Below are positions 36,008-43,263 of a stretch of DNA of 64,000 bases, piece by piece (position 1 is the stretch's first letter; each line of letters begins with the position of its first letter). Source of the stretch: Hymenobacter lapidarius (GTDB lineage Bacteria; Bacteroidota; Bacteroidia; Cytophagales; Hymenobacteraceae); assembly GCF_001816145.1 (NCBI RefSeq), contig NZ_MDZB01000011.1:1-64000 (forward strand), in the 5' to 3' direction. The position numbers were made by a program, and so were the translations under genes. The notes under the pieces were generated by a model, which saw only the letters and a program-made list of their open reading frames with translations, was not told the origin of the DNA and did not search any database.

Positions 36008-36167
36008 ATACAGAGGAGCCAGCTGCTAGTCAGCCGGCTTTAGATAAGGGTTTTAAAACCGAAAAAGTGCCAGCAAAAAGGTCATTTGGCGCCTGCAAAG
36101 CTACTTATTGTCTTCAGCGGCTCACCCACAATCACCCAAAGCCGCAGCGCACCCAACGCAGGGCGCC

Positions 36168-36233
36168 TAACGAAGAATGAGGAATGCAAAACCGACCAGT
36201 AGGCCCGGATTTTGCATTCCTCATTCGTCGTTA
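36168..36233. repeat. Word-built palindrome (GAATGAGGAATG type), copy 1
   Basis: TAACGAAGAATGAGGAATGC+AAAA (36168-36191) pairs with TTTTGCATTCCTCATTCG+TCGTTA (36210-36233), one mismatch in 24. It shares the word GAAGAATGAGGAATG with the palindrome at 54701-54796. It lies downstream of rfbA. Confidence 0.75.
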
Positions 36234-36243
36234 AATGCCGCTG

Positions 36244-37122
36244 CTACTCGGCCATTACCAGCTGCTCGGGCAGGTGCATCAGGTAGTCGCCGTAGCCGCT
36301 TTTGCGCAGCGGCGCGGCAATGGCGCGGAGCTGGTCGGCGTCGATGAAACCCTGGCGGTACGCCGCTTCTTCAATGGAGCCCACCTTCAGGCCCTGGCGC
36401 TGCTCAATTACTTTCACAAACTCGCCGGCCTGCATCAGGCTCTCAAAAGTGCCGGTATCGAGCCAGGCGGTGCCCCGGCCCAGAATGCCCACTTTCAGGG
36501 TGCCGCGCTTGAGGTACTCGCGGTTCACGTCCGTGATTTCGTACTCGCCGCGGGGGCTCATTTCGAGGTTCTTAGCTATTTCCACCACGTCGTTGTCGTA
36601 GAAATACAAGCCAGGCACGGCGTAGTTGCTCTTGGGCTTGGCCGGCTTTTCCTCAATGCTCAGGGCTTTGTTGTTGCCGTCGAACTCCACCACGCCGTAG
36701 CGTTCGGGGTCGTGCACGTGGTAGGCGAACACCACGCCGCCCTGGGGGTTGTTGTTCGATTTCAGCAATTCCTCCAGGCCTGCGCCGTAGAAAATGTTAT
36801 CGCCGAGCACCAGCGCCACCTTGTCCTGACCGATGAAGTCAGCGCCGAGCACGAAGGCTTGCGCCAGTCCATTGGGTACTTCCTGCACCACGTACTGGAA
36901 ATCGCAGCCCAGGTTCTTGCCGTCGCCCAGCAGTTTCTTGAACTGCTCCTGGTCGTGGGGCGTGGTGATAATCAGCACTTCCCGAATACCAGCCGACAGC
37001 AAAATGCTGAGCGGATAGTAAATCATCGGCTTGTCGTATACGGGCATGAGCTGCTTGCTCACGGCCAGCGTGAGCGGATGCAGGCGGGTGCCGGAGCCGC
37101 CGGCGAGAATAATTCCTTTCAT
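36244..37122 (-). CDS. rfbA: Glucose-1-phosphate thymidylyltransferase
   Basis: 292 aa from ATG 37122. Nucleotidyltransferase signature '[39 protein letters not shown]', '[13 protein letters not shown]', '[18 protein letters not shown]' and '[22 protein letters not shown]' match RmlA/RfbA. It makes dTDP-glucose from dTTP and glucose-1-phosphate, feeding RfbB at 38362. rfbC and rfbD (rhamnose) are missing here, so the end sugar may not be rhamnose. Confidence 0.96.
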   Translation of the reverse strand: MKGIILAGGSGTRLHPLTLAVSKQLMPVYDKPMIYYPLSILLSAGIREVLIITTPHDQEQFKKLLGDGKNLGCDFQYVVQEVPNGLAQAFVLGADFIGQDKVALVLGDNIFYGAGLEELLKSNNNPQGGVVFAYHVHDPERYGVVEFDGNNKALSIEEKPAKPKSNYAVPGLYFYDNDVVEIAKNLEMSPRGEYEITDVNREYLKRGTLKVGILGRGTAWLDTGTFESLMQAGEFVKVIEQRQGLKVGSIEEAAYRQGFIDADQLRAIAAPLRKSGYGDYLMHLPEQLVMAE

Positions 37123-37124
37123 GA

Positions 37125-37222
37125 GCGCAAGGTTTCGCTAAGTTTAAAAGTTAAGTTTCGCTGCGTTTTTGAACACTGCCGATTTCGCGAAACTTGTTTT
37201 TCAACTTCGCGAAACCTTGCGC
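37125..37222. repeat. Inverted repeat (GCGCAAGGTTTCGC)
   Basis: Outer arms GCGCAAGGTTTCGC (37125) and GCGAAACCTTGCGC (ending 37222) are perfect complements; inner TTTCGC/GCGAAA words recur ('AAGTTTCGC', 'GCGAAACTTG'). It occupies the spacer directly upstream of rfbA, reaching to 2 nt from its start codon, and downstream of the epimerase. Confidence 0.75.
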
Positions 37223-37223
37223 G

Positions 37224-38231
37224 CTAATTACGTTCCTGGATAAATGTCTGGTTGGCCTTAAACCACGCCAGCGTCTGCTTCAGGCCTTCGCGAATACGGA
37301 TTTGCGGCTGGTAGCCCAGCAGCCGGTTGGCCTTCGAGATATCGGCCAATGAGTCCCGAATGTCGCCGGGCCGGTCGGGGCCGAACTTGGGCGCCAGGTC
37401 CGAGCCGGCTTCCTCGCGCAGGATGTCATACATCTGCACCAGCGAGGTGCGGTCGCCCACGGCGATGTTGTAGACCTGGCCCAGCGCCTCCGGGTTCGTC
37501 ACGAGTGCGGCGCGGATATTGGCTTCCACGCAGTTTTCCACGAAGGTGAAGTCGCGGGTCTGGCCGCCGTCGCCGTTGAGCGTGGGCGCCTGGTTCTGCA
37601 AAATGGCGTCGATGAACAGCGGAATCACTGCCGCGTAAGCTCCGCCCGGGTCCTGGCGCGGACCAAAGATATTGAAGTAGCGCAGGCCGATGATTTCCAT
37701 GCCGTAGGTGCGGGCGAATACGTCGGCATACAGCTCGTTGGCATACTTCGTGACGGCGTAGGGCGACAGCGGCTTGCCAATCCGGTCTTCCACCTTGGGC
37801 AGGCCGGGGTGGTCGCCGTAGGTCGAGGACGAGGCCGCGTACACGAAGCGTTTCACGCCCGCGTTTTTGGCGGCCGTGAGCATCTGCACGAAGCCGCCCA
37901 CGTTCACGTCGTTGCTCAGCACCGGGTCGTTGATGGAGCGCGGCACGGAGCCCAGCGCCGCCTCGTGCAGCACCACATCCACCCCAGCACAGGCGGCGGC
38001 ACAAACGGGCGCGTCGCGGATGTCCCCGTCCATGATTTCCAGGGCCGGATTATCGGCGAAGAGCGCCAGGTTTTTGCGGAAGCCGTTGGAATAGTCATCC
38101 AGCGTGCGCACCTTTTTCACGCCGTATTTCAGCAGGTACTCCAATAGGTTGGAGCCAATGAAGCCCGCGCCGCCCGTGACGAGAAACGTTAAGTTGTCGA
38201 GCGGCTGCTCGTGGAAAGGATTTTCGTACAT
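37224..38231 (-). CDS. SDR family NAD-dependent epimerase, WbpP type (UDP-GlcNAc/UDP-GalNAc 4-epimerase)
   Basis: 335 aa from ATG 38231; a GTG at 38252 lies within the adjoining repeat. Rossmann motif 'LTFLVTGGAGFIGSNLLEYLL', 'VLHEAALGSVPRSINDPVLSNDVN' (the WbpP/Gne-type hallmark), catalytic 'ASSSTYGDHPGLPKVED' and 'SPYAVTKYANELYA' (YxxxK), 'LRYFNIFGPRQDP'. It would interconvert UDP-GlcNAc and UDP-GalNAc, supplying the WbpO-type dehydrogenase at 40657. UDP-glucuronate epimerase activity is an alternative. Confidence 0.85.
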   Translation of the reverse strand: MYENPFHEQPLDNLTFLVTGGAGFIGSNLLEYLLKYGVKKVRTLDDYSNGFRKNLALFADNPALEIMDGDIRDAPVCAAACAGVDVVLHEAALGSVPRSINDPVLSNDVNVGGFVQMLTAAKNAGVKRFVYAASSSTYGDHPGLPKVEDRIGKPLSPYAVTKYANELYADVFARTYGMEIIGLRYFNIFGPRQDPGGAYAAVIPLFIDAILQNQAPTLNGDGGQTRDFTFVENCVEANIRAALVTNPEALGQVYNIAVGDRTSLVQMYDILREEAGSDLAPKFGPDRPGDIRDSLADISKANRLLGYQPQIRIREGLKQTLAWFKANQTFIQERN

Positions 38232-38250
38232 TTTATTACTATTAATCAGC

Positions 38251-38350
38251 ACGTCATGCTGAGCGTAGTCGAAGCATCTCTACCTCGATAGTATTTCAAT
38301 CGGCCCAATAAAGCGATAAAGATGCTTCGACTGCGCTCAGCATGACGGTT
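38251..38350. repeat. Palindromic repeat, GTCATGCTGAGC family, copy 4
   Basis: ACGTCATGCTGAGC + TAGTCGAAGCATCTCTA on the left and AGATGCTTCGACTGCGCTCA + GCATGACGGT on the right. Followed by a T-run (38349-38355). Downstream of rfbB, upstream of the epimerase (both minus strand). Confidence 0.85.
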
Positions 38351-38361
38351 TTTTTATTCCT

Positions 38362-39417
38362 CTACCGCCCAGCGTATTGCTGCTTGTTATAATCCTGGTA
38401 AGAGCCGCTGGTTACGTGGTTCAGCCACTCCTCGTTTTCGAGGTACCAATCCACGGTTTGGGCCAGGCCTTGCTCGAAGGTCACGCTGGGTTTCCAGCCC
38501 AGTTCGTTCATGATTTTGCTGCTGTCGATGGCGTATCGCATGTCGTGGCCGGCGCGGTCCGTCACGAACTTGATGAGCTTGCGCGAGGTGCCGGGTGACT
38601 GGCCGGTTTTCTCGTCCACTACGTCGCAGAGCAACTCAATAAGCTTGAGGTTCTGCCACTCGTTCACGCCGCCGATGTTGTAGGTTTCGCCGGCTTTGCC
38701 GTTGTGGAACACCGCGTCAATAGCTGTGGCGTGGTCTTTCACAAACAGCCAGTCGCGCACGTTTTCGCCTTTGCCGTACACAGGCACCGGCTGACCGGTG
38801 CGCAGGCGGTGGATGGCCAGCGGAATCAGCTTCTCGGGGAAGTGGTTGGGGCCGTAATTGTTCGAGCAGTTGCTCAGCTTGATGGGCAGGCCATACGTGT
38901 GGTGCCAGGCACGCACAAAGTGGTCGGAACTGGCTTTGGAAGCCGAATATGGCGAGCGGGGGTCGTAAGAAGTCTCCTCCGTGAACATCTCGGGGCCGAA
39001 GTCCAGCGAGCCGTACACCTCGTCGGTGCTCACGTGGTAGAACACGTGGCCGTCGTAGCCACCGGGCTGCCACAGGTTGCGGGCCGCGTGCAGCAGATTC
39101 ACGGTGCCGATGACATTCGTTTTCACGAAGGCCATGGGGTCGGTGATGCTGCGGTCTACGTGCGACTCGGCCGCGAGGTGAATCACGGCGTCGGGCTCCT
39201 CGTTGGCAAACAGCTGGTCGACAAACGACTGATCCGAAATATCGCCCTTGATGAAGCAGTAATTGTCTGCGTTTTCAATGTCGCGCAGGTTCTCCAGGTT
39301 GCCGGCGTACGTCAACGCGTCGAGGTTGAGAATCTGGTAGTTCGGGTACTTAGTTACGAACAACCGAACTACGTGGGAGCCGATGAAGCCGGCGCCGCCG
39401 GTGATGAGAATTTTCAT
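38362..39417 (-). CDS. rfbB: dTDP-glucose 4,6-dehydratase
   Basis: 351 aa from ATG 39417. 'MKILITGGAGFIGSHVVRLFV', 'VIHLAAESHVDRSITDPMAFVKTN', the dehydratase active site 'VSTDEVYGSLD' and 'SPYSASKASSDHFVRAWHHTYGLP' (Tyr/Lys pair), 'NYGPNHFPEKLIPLAI'. It converts dTDP-glucose to dTDP-4-keto-6-deoxyglucose, the step after RfbA. Full length. Confidence 0.97.
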   Translation of the reverse strand: MKILITGGAGFIGSHVVRLFVTKYPNYQILNLDALTYAGNLENLRDIENADNYCFIKGDISDQSFVDQLFANEEPDAVIHLAAESHVDRSITDPMAFVKTNVIGTVNLLHAARNLWQPGGYDGHVFYHVSTDEVYGSLDFGPEMFTEETSYDPRSPYSASKASSDHFVRAWHHTYGLPIKLSNCSNNYGPNHFPEKLIPLAIHRLRTGQPVPVYGKGENVRDWLFVKDHATAIDAVFHNGKAGETYNIGGVNEWQNLKLIELLCDVVDEKTGQSPGTSRKLIKFVTDRAGHDMRYAIDSSKIMNELGWKPSVTFEQGLAQTVDWYLENEEWLNHVTSGSYQDYNKQQYAGR

Positions 39418-39431
39418 AGGATTTAATGGTT

Positions 39432-39522
39432 TGTCATGCTGAGCAGAGCCGAAGCATCTCTACCGCAATACTAAAATTGATTGCTTGTGCGGTAGAGATG
39501 CTTCGGCAAGCTCAGCATGACG
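39432..39522. repeat. Palindromic repeat, GTCATGCTGAGC family, copy 5
   Basis: TGTCATGCTGAGC + AGAGCCGAAGCATCTCTACCGC on the left; GCGGTAGAGATGCTTCGGCA + AGCTCAGCATGACG on the right. The spacer words between GAGC and GCCGAAG differ between arms (AGA versus TT), leaving an internal bulge. Downstream of galE. Confidence 0.87.
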
Positions 39523-39528
39523 TTTTGA

Positions 39529-40554
39529 TTACTTCTTATCGGCCAGTGTTTGCTGCCACTTCCAGGAACTGGCCAGCGAATCGAGCAACGACGTTTCGGT
39601 TTTAAAACCCAGAACTTCCGCGGCCTTGGTGGCGTCGGCGTAGATGGCGGGCACGTCGCCGGGCCGGCGTGGACCAATGCTGTAGTTCAGTTTCTGGCCG
39701 CTGGCCTGCTCGAAAGCCTGCACCACTTCCAGCACCGAATTGCCATGACCCGTGCCCACGTTGAAGGTTTCGACGGTGTCGGTGGCCTTGCGGTCTAGCA
39801 GGCGCTGCACGGCCACCACGTGGGCTTTGGCCAGGTCCACTACGTGAATGTAGTCGCGCACGTTGGTGCCGTCCGACGTGTCGTAGTCGCTGCCATTGAT
39901 GGTCAGTTTCTCGCGAATGCCGGCCGCGGTTTGGGTGATGAACGGCACGAGGTTGTTGGGCACGCCCAAGGGCAGCTCGCCAATCCGGGCCGATTCGTGC
40001 GCCCCGATGGGGTTGAAGTAGCGCAGCAAAATGGTGCGGAGCTTGTTGTCCGGCGCCGCCGACACATCGTGCACGATTTCCTCGCACATCTGCTTGGTGC
40101 GGCCGTAGGGCGAGGAGGCCGGCTTGGTGGGCGTTGCTTCCGTCACGGGCAAGGCATCGGGAACGCCATACACGGTGCAGGACGAGGAAAACACCAGGTT
40201 TTCAACGCCAAACTCGGGCATTACCTTCAACAAAGTCAGCAGCGAGCCCACGTTGTTCTGGAAGTAAGCCAGCGGCTTTTGCACCGACTCGCCCACAGCC
40301 TTGAAGGCGGCGAAATGAATGACGCCGGCGATGTCGCTTTCCTGCTTCAGCACCCAGCGCAGCGCGTCGGCATTGGCGCAGTTGATGTCGTAGCACCGTA
40401 CCTCGTAGCCCAGAATGGCCCGCAGCCCTTCCAGCACCGACTCCTGCGAGTTGCTGTAGTTGTCGATGAGCACCGGCTCGTAGCCAGCCTGCGCCAGCTC
40501 AACCACCGCATGCGAGCCAATGTAGCCCGCGCCACCTGTCACGAGAATTTTCAT
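39529..40554 (-). CDS. galE: UDP-glucose 4-epimerase
   Basis: 341 aa from ATG 40554 ('MKILVTGGAGYIGSHAVVEL'); an upstream ATG at 40566 lies inside a palindromic repeat. GalE-specific features: 'IHFAAFKAVGESVQKPLAYFQNNVGSLLTLL', 'VFSSSCTVYGVPDALPVTE', 'SPYGRTKQMCEEIV' (YxxxK), 'YFNPIGAHESARIGELP' and 'NDYDTSDGTNVRDYIHVVDLAKAH'-like segment. Interconverts UDP-glucose and UDP-galactose for polysaccharide synthesis. Confidence 0.95.
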   Translation of the reverse strand: MKILVTGGAGYIGSHAVVELAQAGYEPVLIDNYSNSQESVLEGLRAILGYEVRCYDINCANADALRWVLKQESDIAGVIHFAAFKAVGESVQKPLAYFQNNVGSLLTLLKVMPEFGVENLVFSSSCTVYGVPDALPVTEATPTKPASSPYGRTKQMCEEIVHDVSAAPDNKLRTILLRYFNPIGAHESARIGELPLGVPNNLVPFITQTAAGIREKLTINGSDYDTSDGTNVRDYIHVVDLAKAHVVAVQRLLDRKATDTVETFNVGTGHGNSVLEVVQAFEQASGQKLNYSIGPRRPGDVPAIYADATKAAEVLGFKTETSLLDSLASSWKWQQTLADKK

Positions 40555-40562
40555 ATTGTTAG

Positions 40563-40652
40563 CCATTAGCTGAAAGCCATTAGCTGTCAGCTTTTTATCA
40601 ACTGCCGCTCCCAGATGGAGCTAACAGCTAAAAGCTTGCAGCTAACAGCCAA
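40563..40652. repeat. Word-built palindrome (AGCCATTAGCTG type)
   Basis: Left arm AGCCATTAGCTGAAAGCC + ATTAGCTGTCAGCT; right arm AGCTAACAGCTAAAAGC + TTGCAGCTAACAGCC. The arms are about 75 percent complementary and each is a tandem of TTAGCTG-like words. It sits between the WbpO-type dehydrogenase and galE and contains one candidate galE start codon. Confidence 0.6.
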
Positions 40653-40656
40653 ATAA

Positions 40657-41952
40657 TTACAGGCTCCAGTATTGCAGGTCCTTCATTTTGCCGCGGTACA
40701 GGCCTTTGATGTCTACGAGTACAGCGTTGTCGGCGGTAATGGACTGGAAGTAGGCCTCGTCTTTGGCGGCATACGGGGCGTGGCTCACGGCCACAATCAC
40801 GGCATCGTAGTCGGTGCGCACGTCGTCGTTGTGGGTCAGGCGGAAGCCGTATTCGTGGTGCAGCTCGTCGGAGCTGGCGTGGGGGTCCACGATGTCAACG
40901 TTAACGGAGAAGTTCTTCAACTCCTGGATGACGTCGGCCACTTTGGAATTGCGGATGTCTTCCACATTTTCCTTGAAGGTGGCGCCCATCACCAATACGC
41001 GGCTTTTGGCCACGTCCTTGCCCTTCTTAATCATCATCTGCACCGTTTTGCGGGCGATGTAGGCGCCCATGTTGTCGTTGGTGGTGCGGCCCGAAAGAAT
41101 GACTTTGGCATCGTAGCCCAGCTCCTTGGCCTTGTAGGTCAGGTAGTAAGGGTCCACGCCGATGCAGTGCCCGCCCACCAAACCGGGCGAGAATTTCAGG
41201 AAGTTCCACTTGGTTCCGGCGGCTTCCAGCACCTCGTAGGTGTTGATGTTCATGCGGTCGAAAATCATCGACAGCTCGTTCATCAGCGCGATGTTGACGT
41301 CGCGCTGGGTGTTTTCGATGATTTTGGCGGCCTCGGCCACGCGGATGCTGCTGGCGCGGTGCACGCCGGCGTCCACCACCAGTTCGTACACTTTGGCCAC
41401 GGTATCAAGGGCCTCTTCGTCGTTGCCGGACACCACTTTCACGATGCGGCGCAGGGTGTGCTCCTTGTCGCCGGGGTTGATGCGCTCGGGCGAGTAGCCC
41501 ACCTTAAAATCAGTGGGGAATTTCAGGCCCGAGAGGCGCTCCATCACCGGGATGCAGTCTTCCTCGGTGCAGCCGGGGTACACGGTGCTTTCAAACACCA
41601 CGTAGTCGCCTTTTTTCAGCACCTTGCCCACCGAGCCGGAAGCTCCGAGCAGGGGCTTGAGGTCGGGCTGGGCGTGCTCATCGATGGGCGTGGGCACGGC
41701 CACGATGTAGAACTGGGCCTGGCGCAGCACCTCCAACGAATCGGTGAAGGTGATGTCGCAGCCGTCGAAATCCTTCTTTTCGAGCTCGCCGCTGGGGTCG
41801 ATGCCCTGCTTCATCTGGGCCACGCGACCAGCATTGATATCGAAGCCAATAACTTTTAATTGCTTCGCGAATTCGAGGGCGATGGGCAAGCCCACGTAGC
41901 CGAGGCCGATGACGGCCAGGGTGGCCTCTTTGCGCAATAGTTGGTCGTACAC
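40657..41952 (-). CDS. Nucleotide sugar dehydrogenase, WbpO/TviB type (UDP-N-acetylgalactosamine dehydrogenase)
   Basis: 431 aa. 'TLAVIGLGYVGLPIALEFAKQLKVIGFDIN' (NAD site), 'VAVPTPIDEHAQPDL', 'VVFESTVYPGCTEEDCIPV' and 'SPGLVGGHCIGVDPYYLTYKA' with the catalytic Cys. The N-terminal GFDIN-type sequence groups it with TviB/WbpO rather than UDP-glucose dehydrogenases, so I infer oxidation of UDP-GalNAc to UDP-GalNAcA, following the WbpP-type epimerase. Starts 4 nt after the WbpD-type gene stop, so co-transcribed. Confidence 0.88.
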   Translation of the reverse strand: MYDQLLRKEATLAVIGLGYVGLPIALEFAKQLKVIGFDINAGRVAQMKQGIDPSGELEKKDFDGCDITFTDSLEVLRQAQFYIVAVPTPIDEHAQPDLKPLLGASGSVGKVLKKGDYVVFESTVYPGCTEEDCIPVMERLSGLKFPTDFKVGYSPERINPGDKEHTLRRIVKVVSGNDEEALDTVAKVYELVVDAGVHRASSIRVAEAAKIIENTQRDVNIALMNELSMIFDRMNINTYEVLEAAGTKWNFLKFSPGLVGGHCIGVDPYYLTYKAKELGYDAKVILSGRTTNDNMGAYIARKTVQMMIKKGKDVAKSRVLVMGATFKENVEDIRNSKVADVIQELKNFSVNVDIVDPHASSDELHHEYGFRLTHNDDVRTDYDAVIVAVSHAPYAAKDEAYFQSITADNAVLVDIKGLYRGKMKDLQYWSL

Positions 41953-41956
41953 GTAC

Positions 41957-42583
41957 TTAATTTTTCGAGGTTCGTTTTTCGTTTTTGGCGAGTGAGCGCA
42001 CCGATTCCCCGGTGGCGCTCAGCTCGTAATGTTCGCCACTCTCGGGGCAGGTAGCCCGGCGAGTGGCATCGAAGGCGAGGCGGTGGCCGTAGGCACTCAT
42101 CCAGCCTTGCGGCCGGGCAGGCGTGCCGTATACGAGGGCATACGCGGGAACGTCGTGCGTGACTACGCTGCCCGCCCCCACGAAGGCGTAGCGCCCCAAC
42201 CGTACGCCGCACACGATGGTGGCGTTGGCGCCCACCGTCACGCCTTGCTCCAGGTAGGTGGTCTGGTACTGCCCGGCGCCCTTGCGCGGCACGGCGCTGC
42301 GCGGGTTTTTAATGTTGGTAAACACCACCGAAGGGCCCAGAAAAACGTCGTCTTCGCAGATTACGCCGCCGTAGAGGCTCACGTTGTTTTGCACCTTCAC
42401 GTTGCGGCCCAGGGTCACGCCGTCGGCAACAAACACGTTCTGGCCCAGGTTGCACTGCTCGCCCAAATCGGCGCCGGCGCAGACGTGGCTGAAGTGCCAA
42501 ATGCGGCTGCCCTGGCCTATCTGACAGCCCTCGTCGAGGATGGCGGTGGGATGGGCGTAGTAATCAGCGGCGGAATGGGGCAT
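41957..42583 (-). CDS. Left-handed beta-helix N-acyltransferase, WbpD type
   Basis: 208 aa from ATG 42583. Hexapeptide repeats begin at 'HPTAILDEGCQIGQGSRIWHFSHV' and continue through 'GQNVFVADGVTLGRNVKVQNNVSLYGGVICEDDVFLGPSVVFTN', with 'GANATIVCGVRLGRYAFVGAGSVVTHDVPAYALVYGTPAR' at the end. It matches WbpD/PglD-like acetyltransferases that N-acetylate a UDP-linked amino sugar. The partner oxidase and aminotransferase (WbpB/WbpE) are absent from the window. First gene of a minus-strand pair with the dehydrogenase. Confidence 0.88.
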   Translation of the reverse strand: MPHSAADYYAHPTAILDEGCQIGQGSRIWHFSHVCAGADLGEQCNLGQNVFVADGVTLGRNVKVQNNVSLYGGVICEDDVFLGPSVVFTNIKNPRSAVPRKGAGQYQTTYLEQGVTVGANATIVCGVRLGRYAFVGAGSVVTHDVPAYALVYGTPARPQGWMSAYGHRLAFDATRRATCPESGEHYELSATGESVRSLAKNEKRTSKN

Positions 42584-42609
42584 TCGGGGCAAGCGGGTGG
42601 TTTGGCCCG

Positions 42610-42617
42610 CAAAGGTA
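42610..42617 (-). promoter_or_regulatory. -7 box (TACCTTTG) of the wbpD-like gene
   Basis: Exact TAnnTTTG match on the minus strand, 26 nt upstream of ATG 42583. Confidence 0.5.
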
Positions 42618-42641
42618 AGGCAACGAGCGGGGTTGGGGTCG

Positions 42642-42649
42642 TACTTTTG
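42642..42649 (+). promoter_or_regulatory. -7 box (TACTTTTG) of the Uma2 gene
   Basis: Exact TAnnTTTG match, 26 nt upstream of ATG 42676, within the same 92-nt divergent spacer as the wbpD-like promoter. Confidence 0.5.
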
Positions 42650-42675
42650 GGTAAACCGCTTAGTTCCGCCGTATT

Positions 42676-43263
42676 ATGAGCCAGTCAGCAAGCCAAACCG
42701 AAGCCCGCATCCTCGTTTCGCCCGATGACTACCTGCGCCTAGAATGCGAAGCGGTAGAGAAACATGAGTACTACTATGGCGAAGTCCGGGCTATGGCCGG
42801 GGCTAGCTATGCTCACAACCGCATTTGCGCCAATCTGACCGTAGAACTTGGAAGCCAGCTGCGCGGTAGAAGCTGCGCCGTGGTGGGCAGCGACCAGCGA
42901 CTACAGATTCTCAACGGCAACGCTTACGTGTACCCCGACGTGACCGTGGTCTGCGGCCCGCCCAGTTTCAATGAAACCCGCAAGCCTGAAACGCTGCTCA
43001 ATCCCACGCTTTTGGTAGAAGTGCTATCCGAATCGACGGCCGACAAGGACCGTGGCGAGAAATTCATGCTTTACCGTCAGATTCCCAGCCTGCAGCAATA
43101 CCTGATGCTGGATTCGCAAACCCAGCTGGCAGAACTATACACGCGGCAACCCAACGGCTACTGGCTGTTTATGGAAACCCGCGACCCCGCTGCCGTGCTC
43201 GACTTGAGCAGCGTAGGCTGCCAGGTGCCACTGGTGGACGTGTATGAGGGAGTAAATTCATAG
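42676..43263 (+). CDS. Uma2 family endonuclease-fold protein
   Basis: 195 aa. Pattern of the Uma2/DUF820 family: 'SPDDYLRLECEAVEKHEYYYGEVRAMAGASYAHNRICANL', 'YVYPDVTVVCGPP' (Asp of the PD-(D/E)xK site) and 'LLNPTLLVEVLSESTADKDRGEKFMLYRQIPSLQQYLMLDS' (ExL...DRGEK). The fold is nuclease-like, but the biological role of Uma2 proteins is not established. A single gene inserted between polysaccharide genes and the convergent aldehyde dehydrogenase, whose stop codon abuts its own. Confidence 0.9.
   Translation: MSQSASQTEARILVSPDDYLRLECEAVEKHEYYYGEVRAMAGASYAHNRICANLTVELGSQLRGRSCAVVGSDQRLQILNGNAYVYPDVTVVCGPPSFNETRKPETLLNPTLLVEVLSESTADKDRGEKFMLYRQIPSLQQYLMLDSQTQLAELYTRQPNGYWLFMETRDPAAVLDLSSVGCQVPLVDVYEGVNS

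Noticed and set aside
34655..36043. 462-codon open frame on the plus strand
   Set aside because: Antisense to radA, which has complete diagnostic motifs.
40672..41859. 395-codon open frame on the plus strand
   Set aside because: Antisense to the WbpO/TviB-type dehydrogenase.
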